A stretch of DNA of 64,000 bases from NCBI GenBank assembly GCA_022836915.1, contig CP094668.1, positions 496,001 through 560,000 on the forward strand. The letters run 5' to 3'. This document shows positions 26,494-37,492 of this stretch, in pieces. This DNA is from Paenibacillus sp. OVF10 (GTDB lineage Bacteria > Bacillota > Bacilli > Paenibacillales > Paenibacillaceae). Within the stretch, counting starts at the first letter, position 1; every line of letters starts with the position of its first letter. A program made the translations under genes and the position numbers. The notes under the pieces are model-generated. The model ran no database searches and had not been told where the DNA came from. It worked only from the letters and a program-made list of their open reading frames with translations.

Positions 26494-28118
26494 TCAATTC
26501 AGCAACTCAACACAATCGTAGACCCAACCTGCACTTAACCAGTTACCCAAGTCACTGGAACCGCTGATCGGCGTAATAGCGATGGTATTGGAACCATTGA
26601 CGAAGTAGGATGCTGGAACATTCCAGCTAAAGGTTGTGTTGTTCCCACGATAGGTACCAATGGTGAAGCTACGAGAATTGGGCTGTGAAGATGCAGCAGG
26701 ATTGGTTAAAGCATGTCCATTAACCGTTATACTAGGTCTTCCATTATTGTAGGCTGCGGTAATACCGATGTTGAATGTATGAGAAGATGCAGCTTGAGCT
26801 GCATTCAAGTTAAACGTTATTGTAGTTGGAGAATTCTGACCACGGAACTGGATTGCAGGGAATCGATTGGTCGCGCTACCGGTAGCATAGGTGACAGGTC
26901 CCCAGCTTGGGTTGCGACTATCGGATGGGTGACGAATCGGAATCGTCTGTCCATTCAGGAGCTCCCGTGGCGTACCATCCCAGTTACCGATTCGCCAGAT
27001 GTTAGAGGCTTTACTTGGATCATTGTTGATCGTACGTGTATTCAGAGTCGTCGTTTGTCCTGCCGTGACATTAACCGTTTCCGTATATACGGCCAGTTCT
27101 CCCTTATATGCTGTCATGGTGTACGTCCCAGGAATCATGCTGTATTTGGCGGCCGCCCCAATTGAAGACGTCCCCACCCAATACTGGGCATTACTATTAG
27201 CGAACCCAATTGTGTATGCATACCCTGTATCCATCCCGGAGAGACCATTAAGCACCACGTTCCCCCGACTGGATACCCAACCTTGCAGATTCAGACCAGA
27301 CATCCAGCTGAAATCGGGTACACCTGGTGTACCTCCGGTTGTAAAGATCAAAGCGTACGGCCCATGCAGACCCAGGCGCCAATTCTCCGTCTGTGCATGT
27401 CACGAGTTCATATAGTTATATACTTCCGTCTCTGTTCCACTTTGGAACTGGATGTCGCGAAAGAACGGACCACCAGAGCTTTTTCCCGATTGCCGTAGGC
27501 CATAAATACACCGACACCATTCCCCGTAACTCCACGAACGGATAAATCTTTGGCCTGATCATTACCATAATATTTGGAGGCCGACTGTCCATTTGCAAAC
27601 CCGAACACATCCTGACTCTCGATTGCTCCTGTGTTACCTCGATTATTGGAATTCGCCGGAACACCCGTCAACACACTACCATTACCGCGGAAAATGTACC
27701 GTAGCTCCCCGATCGAAGGTTGAGCCGTGATATGCGTTGCCATGTATATAATGTTCTCCCCACCACGCGAAGCATAATAGTGAGTCAGTGTGCTTGTGGA
27801 TACCGTGATTAACACGGTTGATCCTGAAGGTGAGGTATTCCACGTCACATTGGCCGAGGAGCCCAAACCTGAGCCGATATGTGACCCTCTGTTGCTGTTC
27901 AGCTCCGTACCGTTCATTTTGGCTGAGATAATATCCCCATTGGTTTTGTTCACCACATAGACTAATCCTGAACCGGTGTTTACTTCAATTCTGGAGCCGT
28001 TATCCGTAACATTAATGGTTGCCGCGTGTCCGGTAGATGCAGGGTATACAACAGCTGTTGCGATCATAACGACAATTAAAAACAAACCAAGCGCCTTTCT
28101 CACTATACTTTTGGTCAT
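26494..28118 (-). pseudogene. Secreted rhamnogalacturonan lyase (PL4-like), frameshift plus nonsense codon
   Basis: ATG 28118 follows GGAGG. A signal peptide (~1-32) precedes the RG-lyase catalytic sandwich (INVTDNGSRIEVNTGSGLVY, HYYASRGGENIIYMATH, ELRYIFRG). The frame breaks at T5 27480-27484; adding an A on the coding strand restores NREKSSGGPFFRDIQFQSGT. A TGA at 27400-27402 then replaces the expected glycine codon in MNSGHAQTENW. The remainder continues in frame: HGPYALIFTTGG, a middle FnIII-like domain, and a C-terminal carbohydrate-binding-like domain with WRIGNWDGTPRELLNG. The repaired length is about 541 residues. The enzyme would cleave the rhamnose-galacturonate backbone of pectin by beta-elimination outside the cell. 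The nonsense codon is not a homopolymer effect. Confidence 0.82.
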
Positions 28119-28146
28119 GAGTAAATCCCTCCTTGGAACTCTTTTA

Positions 28147-28163
28147 ATAAAGCGCTTACATTA
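28147..28163 (-). promoter_or_regulatory. cre-like catabolite repression site
   Basis: Reading on the minus strand, ATGTAAGCGCTTTAT matches the cre consensus at all but one position. It lies about 30 bp upstream of the rhamnogalacturonan lyase start. Confidence 0.55.
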
Positions 28164-28632
28164 TGATGTATAACAACTGACACTTCCGTCTCATATCGAT
28201 ATGTCTGCTATGCGGGCATGTCCATAATCACTGAAATGTTATGTCTGCGTGCGTATAGAGTAGAGTCGCTACTTCATGTAAATCTGATCTGGCCACCCCT
28301 TTTTAAATCACTCTTCTACATACAAGAATTCTTACAATTCCAATAAAATAATACCATTATATTACATATACTGGCAATGAAAATGAACCGTTTATCCAAT
28401 AGTAAGTTCTGAAAACAAAATTTACTTCAACATGCAGAAGTCTGATTTTCATTCTCATTCCCGCACTCTCCAATGTTCGTTTAGATGCGTCGTTATAGTA
28501 CCAGCATACGAGTACATTGAAAAGTTTTTGTGCCAATTCTCCATTGTGGAGATATGCCGTTCCTCTTATTTTCCGTTTACATATTTTATAGAGAACTAGT
28601 TTTGATCTTAACGGACAAGGGGTGCAATTGAA
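28164..28632. other. Intergenic region, no gene recognised
   Basis: About 470 bp of AT-rich sequence between divergent lyase and glycosyltransferase genes. It must hold both promoters. A minus-strand frame at 28357-28662 has no ribosome binding site or family signature and overlaps the glycosyltransferase start, so it is not taken as a gene. Confidence 0.5.
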
Positions 28633-29363
28633 ATGGGAGCTAAGCCACATGGCGCTATCCAAAAGCAGGGGTTTCTATTATTGCCTGCACGAAACGTCAA
28701 AACTATATAAGAAACTTGTTCAATAACTACAGTCGACAGATCCACGCCAGGAAGGAACTTATCATTATTGTCAATAACAATAACATTCCCCTTACCCCAT
28801 ATCTAAGTCTAGCCAAAAAACTTTCAAACGTACACGTCTATCGTCTTCCAGAACGCACTTCCCTCGGCGCCTGTCTAAATTATGCTATCAAGAAGACGAA
28901 ATACAACTATATTGCCAAGTTTGACGATGATGATTATTACGCCCCCTACTATTTGAAGGAAAGTATGCAGACCTTTCAAAGAACCAATGCTGATGTCATT
29001 GGCAAGAAGGCTCATTACATGTATTTACGCGGATCTAAGACGTTTATCCTTCGTTCTCCTCATGATGAACATCGACCGGTGACCCTAATCCCTGGCGCAA
29101 CGCTTGTTTTTAAACGCAAGGTAGTAAACCAAGTACCGTTCCCGAATCAAAGCGTCGGTGAGGACGACCTATTTTGCATTAGAAGCAAACGAAAGGGTTA
29201 TCGCGTATATTCTGCTGGAAAAAATAATTTTGTTGCGATCCGCAGGCGAAACTCATCCAACCATACTTGGATCATTAGCGATAAAGAACTCATATCTCAA
29301 AGCCAAAAAATACCTTCTGTTACCAATTACAAAAAATATGTACAGAAAAAGCCCAGGGGCTAA
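28633..29363 (+). CDS. Family 2-like glycosyltransferase, frameshifted near the start
   Basis: ATG 28633 lies 8 bases after AAGGGGTG. The frame breaks after 12 codons at GGGG 28668-28671; one extra G gives QKQGVSIIACTKRQNYIRNL and continues into the long frame. The protein of about 243 residues has the GT-A nucleotide-binding start, AKFDDDDYYAPYYL (Asp-rich metal site) and VGEDDLFCIRSKRKGY. It lacks a signal peptide or membrane helix. Such short Paenibacillus glycosyltransferases probably add sugars to surface or spore proteins. A terminator follows. Confidence 0.82.
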
Positions 29364-29387
29364 CCCTGTTAACCACAAATTGAGTCT

Positions 29388-29416
29388 CAAAAAGAGCAGC
29401 ATTCCGCTGCTCTTCT
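29388..29416. terminator. Bidirectional terminator
   Basis: AGAGCAGC and GCTGCTCT form a perfect stem with a five-base loop; TTTTT follows on the minus strand and TCTCTGTT on the plus strand. Confidence 0.85.
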
Positions 29417-29450
29417 CTGTTCTCGACCCTTTATTCACATGCATTTGGAC

Positions 29451-31583
29451 TCAAACCAGATACTCCGCCATAATCTGCTCGATATCATACGGCGTAACGC
29501 CTTGATCCACCGAATAGATCGTATCCGCCTGATCTATTGTATCCACCAGTTCTCCTCTAGCTTTGGCATGGAGCATGAACAAGTCATGCAGATCGGGTTT
29601 GCGTAAAGTCGTTAGTGCTTTGCCCATCAGGACCATGCCTTTTTGATTGCCTTCCACATTATTGTAGTAATCCGGGTGGCTTGTCAGTGCCAGGTCTGTC
29701 CAGATGACGGTACGTTCAACCAGGTCCATAATGACAGGGATCGCAATCTGCGTATCTGCGGTAATATCGATTTTGTTAGCTACGGTGGACGGCTCGAAGA
29801 TCTCGCCAGAACCCGGCTTCTTCCGCATCATCCACCCCACAAAACATTCCGGCAGATCACAGTACGGATGACTGGTAAACGAAAGCAGTGTTGCCACCAC
29901 ATATCGTCCACCATAAGCCACGATGGATGGAATATGCAGATCAATGAACTCACTTGCTCCGTTAGGTGCAGTCACGATATCTCCGCTATGGACAGCCTTA
30001 TAGTTAGAGGATCGCAGATTCGTATAGGAGATATGCTCCACATAGTTCCAGTCCTTATCATACATCACCGCAGACAAGTCAATGTCCACGCGCCCTGTAG
30101 ACTTTCCATCCACGTCCCCCTCTTTCCACCAGTTGAAGAAACGGATGGTATCACCCTCTGCCATCGGCACACGACTTCCACGAACGATGGTATGCAGAGC
30201 CTTGCTCGCCGATCTCTGGGAAAAGGGTACCAGATAATCATGAAGCTGTGGATCGACATATGTCTTCCCAAGCGGGGAAAGGTGTGCGAATCGCTCTACC
30301 AGCGCCTGCTCGCACAATTGCACGACATCCTGACACGTGGCTTCATTGATGTCTGGCAGCTCATTCGGAACAGCAAAAGCTTTGGCTACATTGCCTTTTG
30401 GGAAGAAGACACGCAGATCCTGCGGTTCATTACGGCGGGCAAAATGCTGTCGTACCTGCAATAACACCGGGGTGGATACTTGCTCCAGTACCTCACCAAA
30501 TGCCAGCAGTACATACGTTTCATCTTCGGTCATCCGCAACAAGTGATCCAGTCTTCTCGCGAATTCACCTGGACGCTGTGACAACAGATCGATCAGACTC
30601 CAGACATTCCGATATTGGAAGGCAAGTTCCACACTTCCGTTGAAGGTCGAATACGGCTTATTATTACGCAAAATATCAAAGGCTTCTTCGCATCGCGGAT
30701 ACCGAAGCTTATATTCCGATGGATGCAGAATTTCGCCAAGGCGAATCCAGCGATCCTTATATCGCAACATATCCTCCGTGATGGAGCCACATTGCTCCAG
30801 CAATCCGAGCAAAAGGCGTCTCTCACGCCGTTTGAATTTTCGGAAGGGAGAAGCCACAGCGAGGCTAACATCACCATTGGACCAGGCAACAGCCAGACGG
30901 AGGACATCACTTGCCGTTTTGAAATACGGACTAATTCGGTCGAGGTTCGCCTTTTCATGCTTCAACAGCGAGGCGACCACAAAGCCCACATTTTCTTTGA
31001 ACGGAATCTCAGCAGGTAGAATCGCATCCACTTCACTTGGATCTGCATGCTCCAACACCATGTCGATATCCGCCTTGTCTGTTTCCGAGATAGAACCTTT
31101 TGCTTCAATGATCTGACGGATGAGCGTCTGGAATGCTTGCTGGTTTCCCAAACCAATGACTTTCAAGTCCGTCTTCTCCAGCAAAGGCATTCTTTCCAAA
31201 GATTGTTGATCCGGATAGACCACAGTCAGGTTGGTCAGATAATGAATAATCGCATTGAGATATAACTCGGCCTCATCCGCTTGCATCACCTGCATTGGGA
31301 ATCCAGCATACATCGGTGTGTACTTCACATGTGCGCCGACCATGACTCTTAGATCAGCCACGAGTTGAATATATACTGTTTCAAACTGTTCCTTGGACAG
31401 CTGCCGCATCGCTTGAATCAACTCATCCGAGAAGGTGTATCCGAGTGCTTCAATATTTTTGAGGGCAGTCGCCAGGTGTGTCTTCGGCAACTGTTGCTTC
31501 CCTTCGTTTGATTCAATAATGAGTTTGTTCGCTCTGCGCAAATAGATTGTATTGTTCATGATAAAAGAGTCCAGGAAAGCCAT
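29451..31583 (-). CDS. Large cytoplasmic protein with TerD-like C-terminal region
   Basis: 710 residues without signal peptide or membrane helix. The N-terminal ~480 residues look mainly helical, with a basic patch SPFRKFKRRERRLLLGLLE. The C-terminal ~220 residues contain IRFFNWWKEGDVDGKSTGRV, DIDLSAVMYDKDWNYVEHIS and KAVHSGDIVTAPNGASEFID, a pattern shared with TerD-type calcium-binding stress proteins (two beta-sheets, Asp-rich loops). The function is unknown; TerD relatives belong to chemical-stress systems. ATG 31583 has only a weak AGGA nearby, and an internal ATG at 31559 (MNNTIYLRRANK) is an alternative. A terminator lies beyond its stop. Confidence 0.7.
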   Translation of the reverse strand: MAFLDSFIMNNTIYLRRANKLIIESNEGKQQLPKTHLATALKNIEALGYTFSDELIQAMRQLSKEQFETVYIQLVADLRVMVGAHVKYTPMYAGFPMQVMQADEAELYLNAIIHYLTNLTVVYPDQQSLERMPLLEKTDLKVIGLGNQQAFQTLIRQIIEAKGSISETDKADIDMVLEHADPSEVDAILPAEIPFKENVGFVVASLLKHEKANLDRISPYFKTASDVLRLAVAWSNGDVSLAVASPFRKFKRRERRLLLGLLEQCGSITEDMLRYKDRWIRLGEILHPSEYKLRYPRCEEAFDILRNNKPYSTFNGSVELAFQYRNVWSLIDLLSQRPGEFARRLDHLLRMTEDETYVLLAFGEVLEQVSTPVLLQVRQHFARRNEPQDLRVFFPKGNVAKAFAVPNELPDINEATCQDVVQLCEQALVERFAHLSPLGKTYVDPQLHDYLVPFSQRSASKALHTIVRGSRVPMAEGDTIRFFNWWKEGDVDGKSTGRVDIDLSAVMYDKDWNYVEHISYTNLRSSNYKAVHSGDIVTAPNGASEFIDLHIPSIVAYGGRYVVATLLSFTSHPYCDLPECFVGWMMRKKPGSGEIFEPSTVANKIDITADTQIAIPVIMDLVERTVIWTDLALTSHPDYYNNVEGNQKGMVLMGKALTTLRKPDLHDLFMLHAKARGELVDTIDQADTIYSVDQGVTPYDIEQIMAEYLV

Positions 31584-31611
31584 ATTCCTATTAACATTTG
31601 GTAGATGGCTT

Positions 31612-31725
31612 TAGAAGGAAGGAATATGATAGCCTGGACGCCTCCTCTCTGAAATGAAATCTTCAGGAGAGCTGCGACCCTATGATCTCCAATGATTGTA
31701 GAAGGAAGGATCACAATAGCCTGAA
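31612..31725. repeat. Two ~27-bp direct repeats, 87 bp apart
   Basis: TAGAAGGAAGGAATATGATAGCCTGGA-type sequence at 31612-31638 recurs as a close variant at 31699-31725. Both lie upstream of the TerD-like gene. They may be regulatory or a duplicated leader. No known riboswitch was matched. Confidence 0.45.
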
Positions 31726-31842
31726 GGGCAGCGGTTCAAAGTTTGTCACCCGAACCTCTGGTGAACCCATCATCTCAGATTCCATGATCTGCCAACAGGG
31801 CGAAAGTATTACGACATGAATTTAAGAATTTAATGAAAATAG

Positions 31843-31884
31843 AAAAAAGCCTTTGCCGACCCCCAATGTCAGCAAAGGCTTTTC
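31843..31884 (-). terminator. Terminator of the SLH surface protein gene
   Basis: AAAAGCCTTTGC-GAC pairs with GTC-GCAAAGGCTTTTTT on the minus strand, just after the stop at 31897. Confidence 0.85.
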
Positions 31885-31896
31885 CGTATAGATTTG

Positions 31897-34800
31897 TTAC
31901 TTATCAATCAGGTTTGTTACTTTCAACATTCTTGCAATCAATGCAGTGACCTCAGCACGGGCCATCGTGGTCTTCGGACTCAGAACCTCTGGCCCATTAC
32001 CTTGGATGATCCCCGCTGCAATCAACTGGGCTACATCTTCTTTTGCCCAATTCGATACATCGGCTGCATCACTGTAACGCTCCAGTTCAGAGTTCATCTG
32101 TTCCGGGCTGATTGCCGCTTTTGGTTCAATCAGACGGTAGGCACGAGCGACCATGGCAAATCCTTGCTCACGTGTGATCTCCTGATTACCGTAGAAGTTG
32201 CCATTATCGTAACCGCGAACGATACCGAATTCATTCGCAAGGGCTACCGCGGAGCGGAACCATGCGGATTCGTTAACGTCAGGGAATAGATTCTGTGGTG
32301 CATCCTGACGCATTAGGCCCAGTCCAAGTACAACAATCTCGGCAAACTCAGAACGAGTAACCTGACGGTTCGGTGAGAACGTGTTATCTCCGTTACCTTT
32401 CAGATCTAATCTCGCAGCGATGTTGTTCACATCGGTTTTACCCCAATGGGACTTGGCATCTTCAAAATCCTGCGGATTCCAGATGACTGAGTAACTTCCG
32501 CTGCTGCGCAGGTCATTAATGAGTGCATAGTATCGGCTATCGACTTTGGTAACAACCGTTGGTACATGGAAGATGCTACCGTCCGGGTTGATGATCACTC
32601 CTGTTGTAATCCGGTTCGGGTCGATGCCTTCTGGAAGTGCAATATACTTCGGTGCATAGCCATTCAGCTGGCTAGATCGCACAGTCTGTCCATCTTTCGT
32701 AAACGTCAGATCCAGATCAACTGGTGTGACAAGTAGCTCGTATCCTTGGGATGCGGCTCTTGTCTCGGCGCTGTCAATCAATGCATCCGAGGAACGTGCA
32801 ATATCAATATGGACATCAATATCATTCAACGCTGCATTACCAAGCTGTTTGGACACACCATTCAAGTCCATTTTGCCACCAGGTACCGGATAGATCGCTA
32901 ACGGATTGCTAATGTTCAATTTGGAACCTTGATCTACTAATTGTTTCAGTGTTTCGAGGGTTAAACCGTCCACCTTCATATTCCCATCATTCGGTGAATG
33001 AATGGCGAACTGCTGTCCTGTGCCTTGTGACATGGCAACATTCAGCTTGGCTGGATCAACTTGAACCAACGTTTCTTTGTTGTTAGATGGTTTGGATGTA
33101 GCAAATGGTTGATGGCTACCATCCCGAGTTGTCTCCAAATTATCCTTCACGGGTGCCGGCGTTGGCGTTGGTACTGGCGCAGGTGTAGGTGCTGGTGTGC
33201 TTCCACTGTTACCTCCCGTATTTCCGCCGCCATTGTTGCCTCCACCATTGTTACCATTGTCATTGGATGCTCTAGTCACGTTAATTTTATACTCCGTAAC
33301 ATGGCCAAGTGAATCCGTTACTCTAACAACGATCTTATTTCCGCCAACTTGGAGTGGTAGATTCTCACTTACAGCACCACTTGAAATCTCGTTCCATTCT
33401 CCATCTCCAACAGCTATTTCAATCTTCGCAAGTGGATCAAGTGCCGTTGGCGTTAGCTGGAATTGATATACGCTATTCGGCACTGAAATGGTGTAGGTAT
33501 CTTTAGCCGGATCAAAGGCCGGAGACAAGCTTCCCACGGAAGGGACCAGTGTTTGCAGCGTTGATGTGTCTGTGCCAATCACCTTGGTAAGTCCCGTTCT
33601 CGCATCAGTTAGATCTTGAAGTGCCTTATCTACCTGCGCTTGAGTTACTGTCGGATCAGCCAGCACCCGCTCTGCTTCGTTCATCGCATCATTGAGTGCT
33701 CCCCAGCTCGCTGGCGTATACTCTGACTCTTCCAGGCTTTCACCTGTAATTTCAGTTACTTTCGCTTGCAAAGCTGATTTATCTACATCTGGTACAGATG
33801 TTGTAGGGATTAGACCCGTTCTTGCATCAGTCAGTTCTTGAAGTGCTTTGTCTACCTGCGCTTGAGTCGCTGTCAGATCATTCAACACTCGCTCTGCTTC
33901 GTTCATCGCATTATCCAGTGCTGTCCAGCTCGCTGGTGTGTATGCTGACTCTTCCAGGCTTTCACCTGTAATTTCAGTTACTTTCGCTTGCAAAGCTGAT
34001 TTATCTACATCTGGTACAGATGTTGTAGGGATTAGGCCCGTTCTTGCATTAGTCAGATCCAAAAGTGCCTTGTCTACCTGCGCTTGGGTTGCTGTCGGAT
34101 CATTCAGCACTCGCTCTGCTTCATTCATCGCATCATCGAGTGCTGTCCAGCTCACTGGCGTATATTCATCTTTCTCCAGTTCGCCTGTTTCGACCTCCCC
34201 TTAACTTCATCAGCTTTGGCTTTCAACTTCGCCTTATCAATAACAACATAATTTTTCGAATTCGACTCTTCTGAATCTGCATAGGCTGGACTGTCCGTCT
34301 TCGCTGTTACTGTCACTTTGTAGGTGCCAACTTCTAGCGATGGTACTAATTGCGACAGGTTAAGCGCCGTTCCGGTTACTTCCACCGTCCGCTTCGTGCC
34401 GTCTTCCAGTTCGAATGTTACTTCATATTTGTCTGCATGCGCAACTGCTTCCCATGTCAACTCATCGTCGGTCAGTGTGATGTCTGGCGCCGACAAAGGA
34501 GTAGCAGCAGTCGCAATGGTAAAGTACGAGTTCGGACCAAAATTTGAGGTATTAAGGGTTACTTGGCCGTTCTCAATTAAATGTACTGAGCTTGGATTAC
34601 CAAATTGAGTATCATCGCTGATCACAACATATTGAGGCAACGCCGGGTTACCTTCCGTTCCGTCTACCTGAAGTGTAATCTGTGATTCAATCCAGTTTGC
34701 TTTCTGTACTTTGTAGATACGCTCCATCCCAAGCAGTTTTTTCTCATCTTTCGTAATCGGTGTTTTGAATTCAGTACTTGCTCCATTGTCACCAAACGTA

Positions 34801-37276
34801 AAGAAAGAAGAATTGTTTGAGAATTCATTTTCATTGGCAGAATTTGTATCCTCAATACGGTTGCCTAATGCAATCGTCATCGTGGACCCCACTTCCTGCG
34901 CCTTGGCTTGTTTCTGCAGCAAGCCGCTCTGATCATCTCGACCGATGCTTGTAACGCGATGGGTATAGACTGCGTTCTCATTTGAATCCCAGATCGTAGC
35001 CATGTTTGAATCGACATACGAATTGGCTGTTGTCTGATCCAGCGTATACCCGTATTTTATCGCCAGATATGTGCTGACTTTTTGGCGTTCTTCGTCCGTA
35101 AGAGCATGATCGTATACGATAATTTCTTCAATTGTACCCTGCCAATGTTCAACACTCGCAGTTGCTGGAATAAGCTTACCGACTACAGCTCCACCAGAGT
35201 TGCCGGTATCCCAGGACTTGGGAACATCCTGTCCATATCCACCTGCACCCAGTTCCTGCACTATCTTCATTTTGCTGTACAATCTAGCTTGGTTTATACT
35301 AGTGTCCCCGCCTGTCCAAGTAACAAATTGCTCGTTCGGGAACGTCGTTCCCAGGAACCCGTCAGGAGTGTATAATGTCTGGTTCCTGTCACTGTTAAAT
35401 GTGGTCAAGCCGCCTCTTGTGCCATTTTGAAGCATCCCTATACCAGTATAACCACTCGTCTGGACTCCCCAGGAAATGATATACTTGATGCCTTCATTTC
35501 TATTGGTTTTACTAATGGTAATGATCGATCTGGGGCTCTTCCCTTGAGGAAGCTTACTTACATCCAAATTCATAAAACTACTCGTTCCGTTATATTCCAA
35601 TACCGGGTTGAAGTTAATATTATGGTCCTTATCATCCCAATAGGTCGGTTGATTGGCGGCCACATTTTGTGTTGCGTTATTTACTTTACTGCCTTGATCT
35701 TCCCAGGTACTCACCTTCTGGCCGCTGGAAACTTCCATGCCCAGATCTGATCGTAGCCATAGTGCAGGGGCACCAACTCCACCTGGACCAGCTGTGCCTC
35801 CAACTGACTTATCTACTACAGTGATATCCCTGCGTACGGGTTCAGCAGAGGTCCCGTTATTCGTTGCTGTAACCTTCAAAGTATATTCTCCAGGTGGCAA
35901 CACAGAGGAAGGCGTGAATTCCCATGTCCCGTTTGGGTTGACAGTAGCTTCTCCGACTATGTTTTTAGCTGGGTCGGATTTGTTTACCATTGTAATGGTT
36001 ACCACGGCCCCGGCTGTAACTGAACCTTTCAAAGTAGGTTTGGTACCCACAGTAGAAAGATCCAGGGAGTATCCAGTTCCAGATTGACTGGCATTCGGTA
36101 TGTCAAAATAACCTTGTTAGCTTGATTATCATATGCAACCGCTGCCGTCGTATTAATATCTGATACAAAGAATGTCTGGTCTTCTTGCACTGCTTGATAT
36201 GGGGCTCTACCTATGGCAATGTCGACAACCGGATTCGTATCTTCATCGGGCATAATCTTGGCATATACTCCAACCTTCGATCCCAATTGCATAGGACTAA
36301 CTAGCGTCAGATAAGCACTACCAGTAGCTGTCGTATTCTTCAGATACACATTACGCTGATCCCCATCGGCATTGAAATTATCGTATACATAGGCTGTGCC
36401 ACCAAAATCGAATCGAGCTTGACTCGCAGTCCCACGCATGAATACAGCAACATTTCCTATTGTTTCGCCTTCACTCAGTTCAGTTCCGAACAGTTTGTTT
36501 CCCGTTATCTTGCCTCCTGTCATCCTGAAGTTAGGACTTTGATATAGTCCCACCCCAACGATGACTCCATTTCCTCCTGAAATTTCATTATCTGTAATCA
36601 AACCATCCTGAATGACCAAGGAACCTCCTGAACCAGCACTTAGTATCGAAGGAGGGTTATCTTTTACATTTCCTGAAACCTTGTTGCCATGAATCATGGT
36701 GCCCTCTTGTATGACAACCAATGAATTACCTCCGCTAGTGGATATAACGGTTGCAGGCTGACTAGTGCTCGCTTTTACGATGTGATTTCTAATTTCAGCC
36801 TCTTTAAAATTCACTGTACCGCCCATATTACTAATCCCATATATCTGGCCGTTTGTACTTACATGATTGCCATCTATAATGATCTTCTCAAAAGTTACAC
36901 TATTCGATCTGCTCCCACCACTGATCTGGACCAAGTCGCCAGCAACGAAATTCTCACCACGTACAATGGAGTATGTGTGCCCCTCTGCAGAGGTTATCGT
37001 AATATTCTTCCCAGCAGAAGAGATCACCAAGGTGGACTCCTGGATGATGTTACTTTGCAGGATTATAGTTCCTGTAGCATCGACCATTTCAAGTGCCTTT
37101 TCTATTGTTGCCACTGGCGCTTCTACCATACCAGTGCCAACGATATCACTTCCCGTCGATGATACGTAGACATTTCCATCAGCTGCGCTTGCTACGGGAG
37201 CAAACAGCGACGATATTGATGACAATAGGACCGCAAAAGCCAAAAATGATATTTTCATTGCCTTAAATACTTTCAA
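31897..37276 (-). CDS. Giant SLH-domain surface protein, two frameshifts
   Basis: About 1,793 residues once single bases are restored at A4 36105-36108 (VIFDIPNASQSGTGYSLDLS) and CCCC 34197-34200 (EVETGELEKDEYTP). It starts at TTG 37276 behind AGGAGG. Order: signal peptide; right-handed beta-helix-like region with repeating glycine turns (~30-390); Ig-like domain (EYTLKVTATNNGT); LamG/DUF8202-like module (PALWLRSDLGMEVSSGQKVS, YLAIKYGYTLDQ); FnIII-like domain; three FIVAR repeats of 74 residues; cadherin-like beta-sandwich; Pro/Thr linker; and three C-terminal SLH domains that anchor to cell-wall polymers. It is probably an adhesin or S-layer-associated protein. The two-component pair upstream is a candidate regulator. 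Confidence 0.87.
33590..34180. repeat. Tandem 222-bp coding repeats (FIVAR)
   Basis: Three copies encode 74-residue units such as SWTALDNAMNEAERVLND and TATQAQVDKALQ. An 85-base stretch at 33729-33813 is identical to 33951-34035, indicating recent duplication or homogenisation. Confidence 0.85.
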
Positions 37277-37446
37277 ATTAACTTAACCTCCTATGTGATT
37301 CGAATGTTTTGGTCATTTACTGGGACAAGCATTAACGCAAAAACTCTGCTTCTTCTAAGCCCCAATTGCTATCTGACACATATCGTTTTATTCTACACAT
37401 AGCCTCTTACCAAACTCTTACCAAACCTTTCGCTCGTAAATACAAC

Positions 37447-37483
37447 AAAAAAACAGCCTTGCAAATGAAGCTGCAGGGCTGTG
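37447..37483 (-). terminator. Terminator of response regulator gene
   Basis: ACAGCC-TGCA pairs with TGCA-GGCTGT; TTTTTTTG follows on the minus strand. The region 37277-37446 otherwise contains the surface-protein promoter and ribosome binding site only. Confidence 0.8.
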
Positions 37484-37492
37484 TATATCCAA

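Noticed and set aside
28357..28662. Minus-strand protein of ~100 residues
   Set aside because: No ribosome binding site, no recognisable motif, and it overlaps the glycosyltransferase start on the other strand.
31641..31800. Riboswitch upstream of the TerD-like gene
   Set aside because: Several short stems can be drawn, but none matches the conserved core of a class I know. Only the direct repeats are reported.
33590..34180. CRISPR-like or satellite array
   Set aside because: The repeats are 222 bp, contiguous, in frame and encode FIVAR protein domains.
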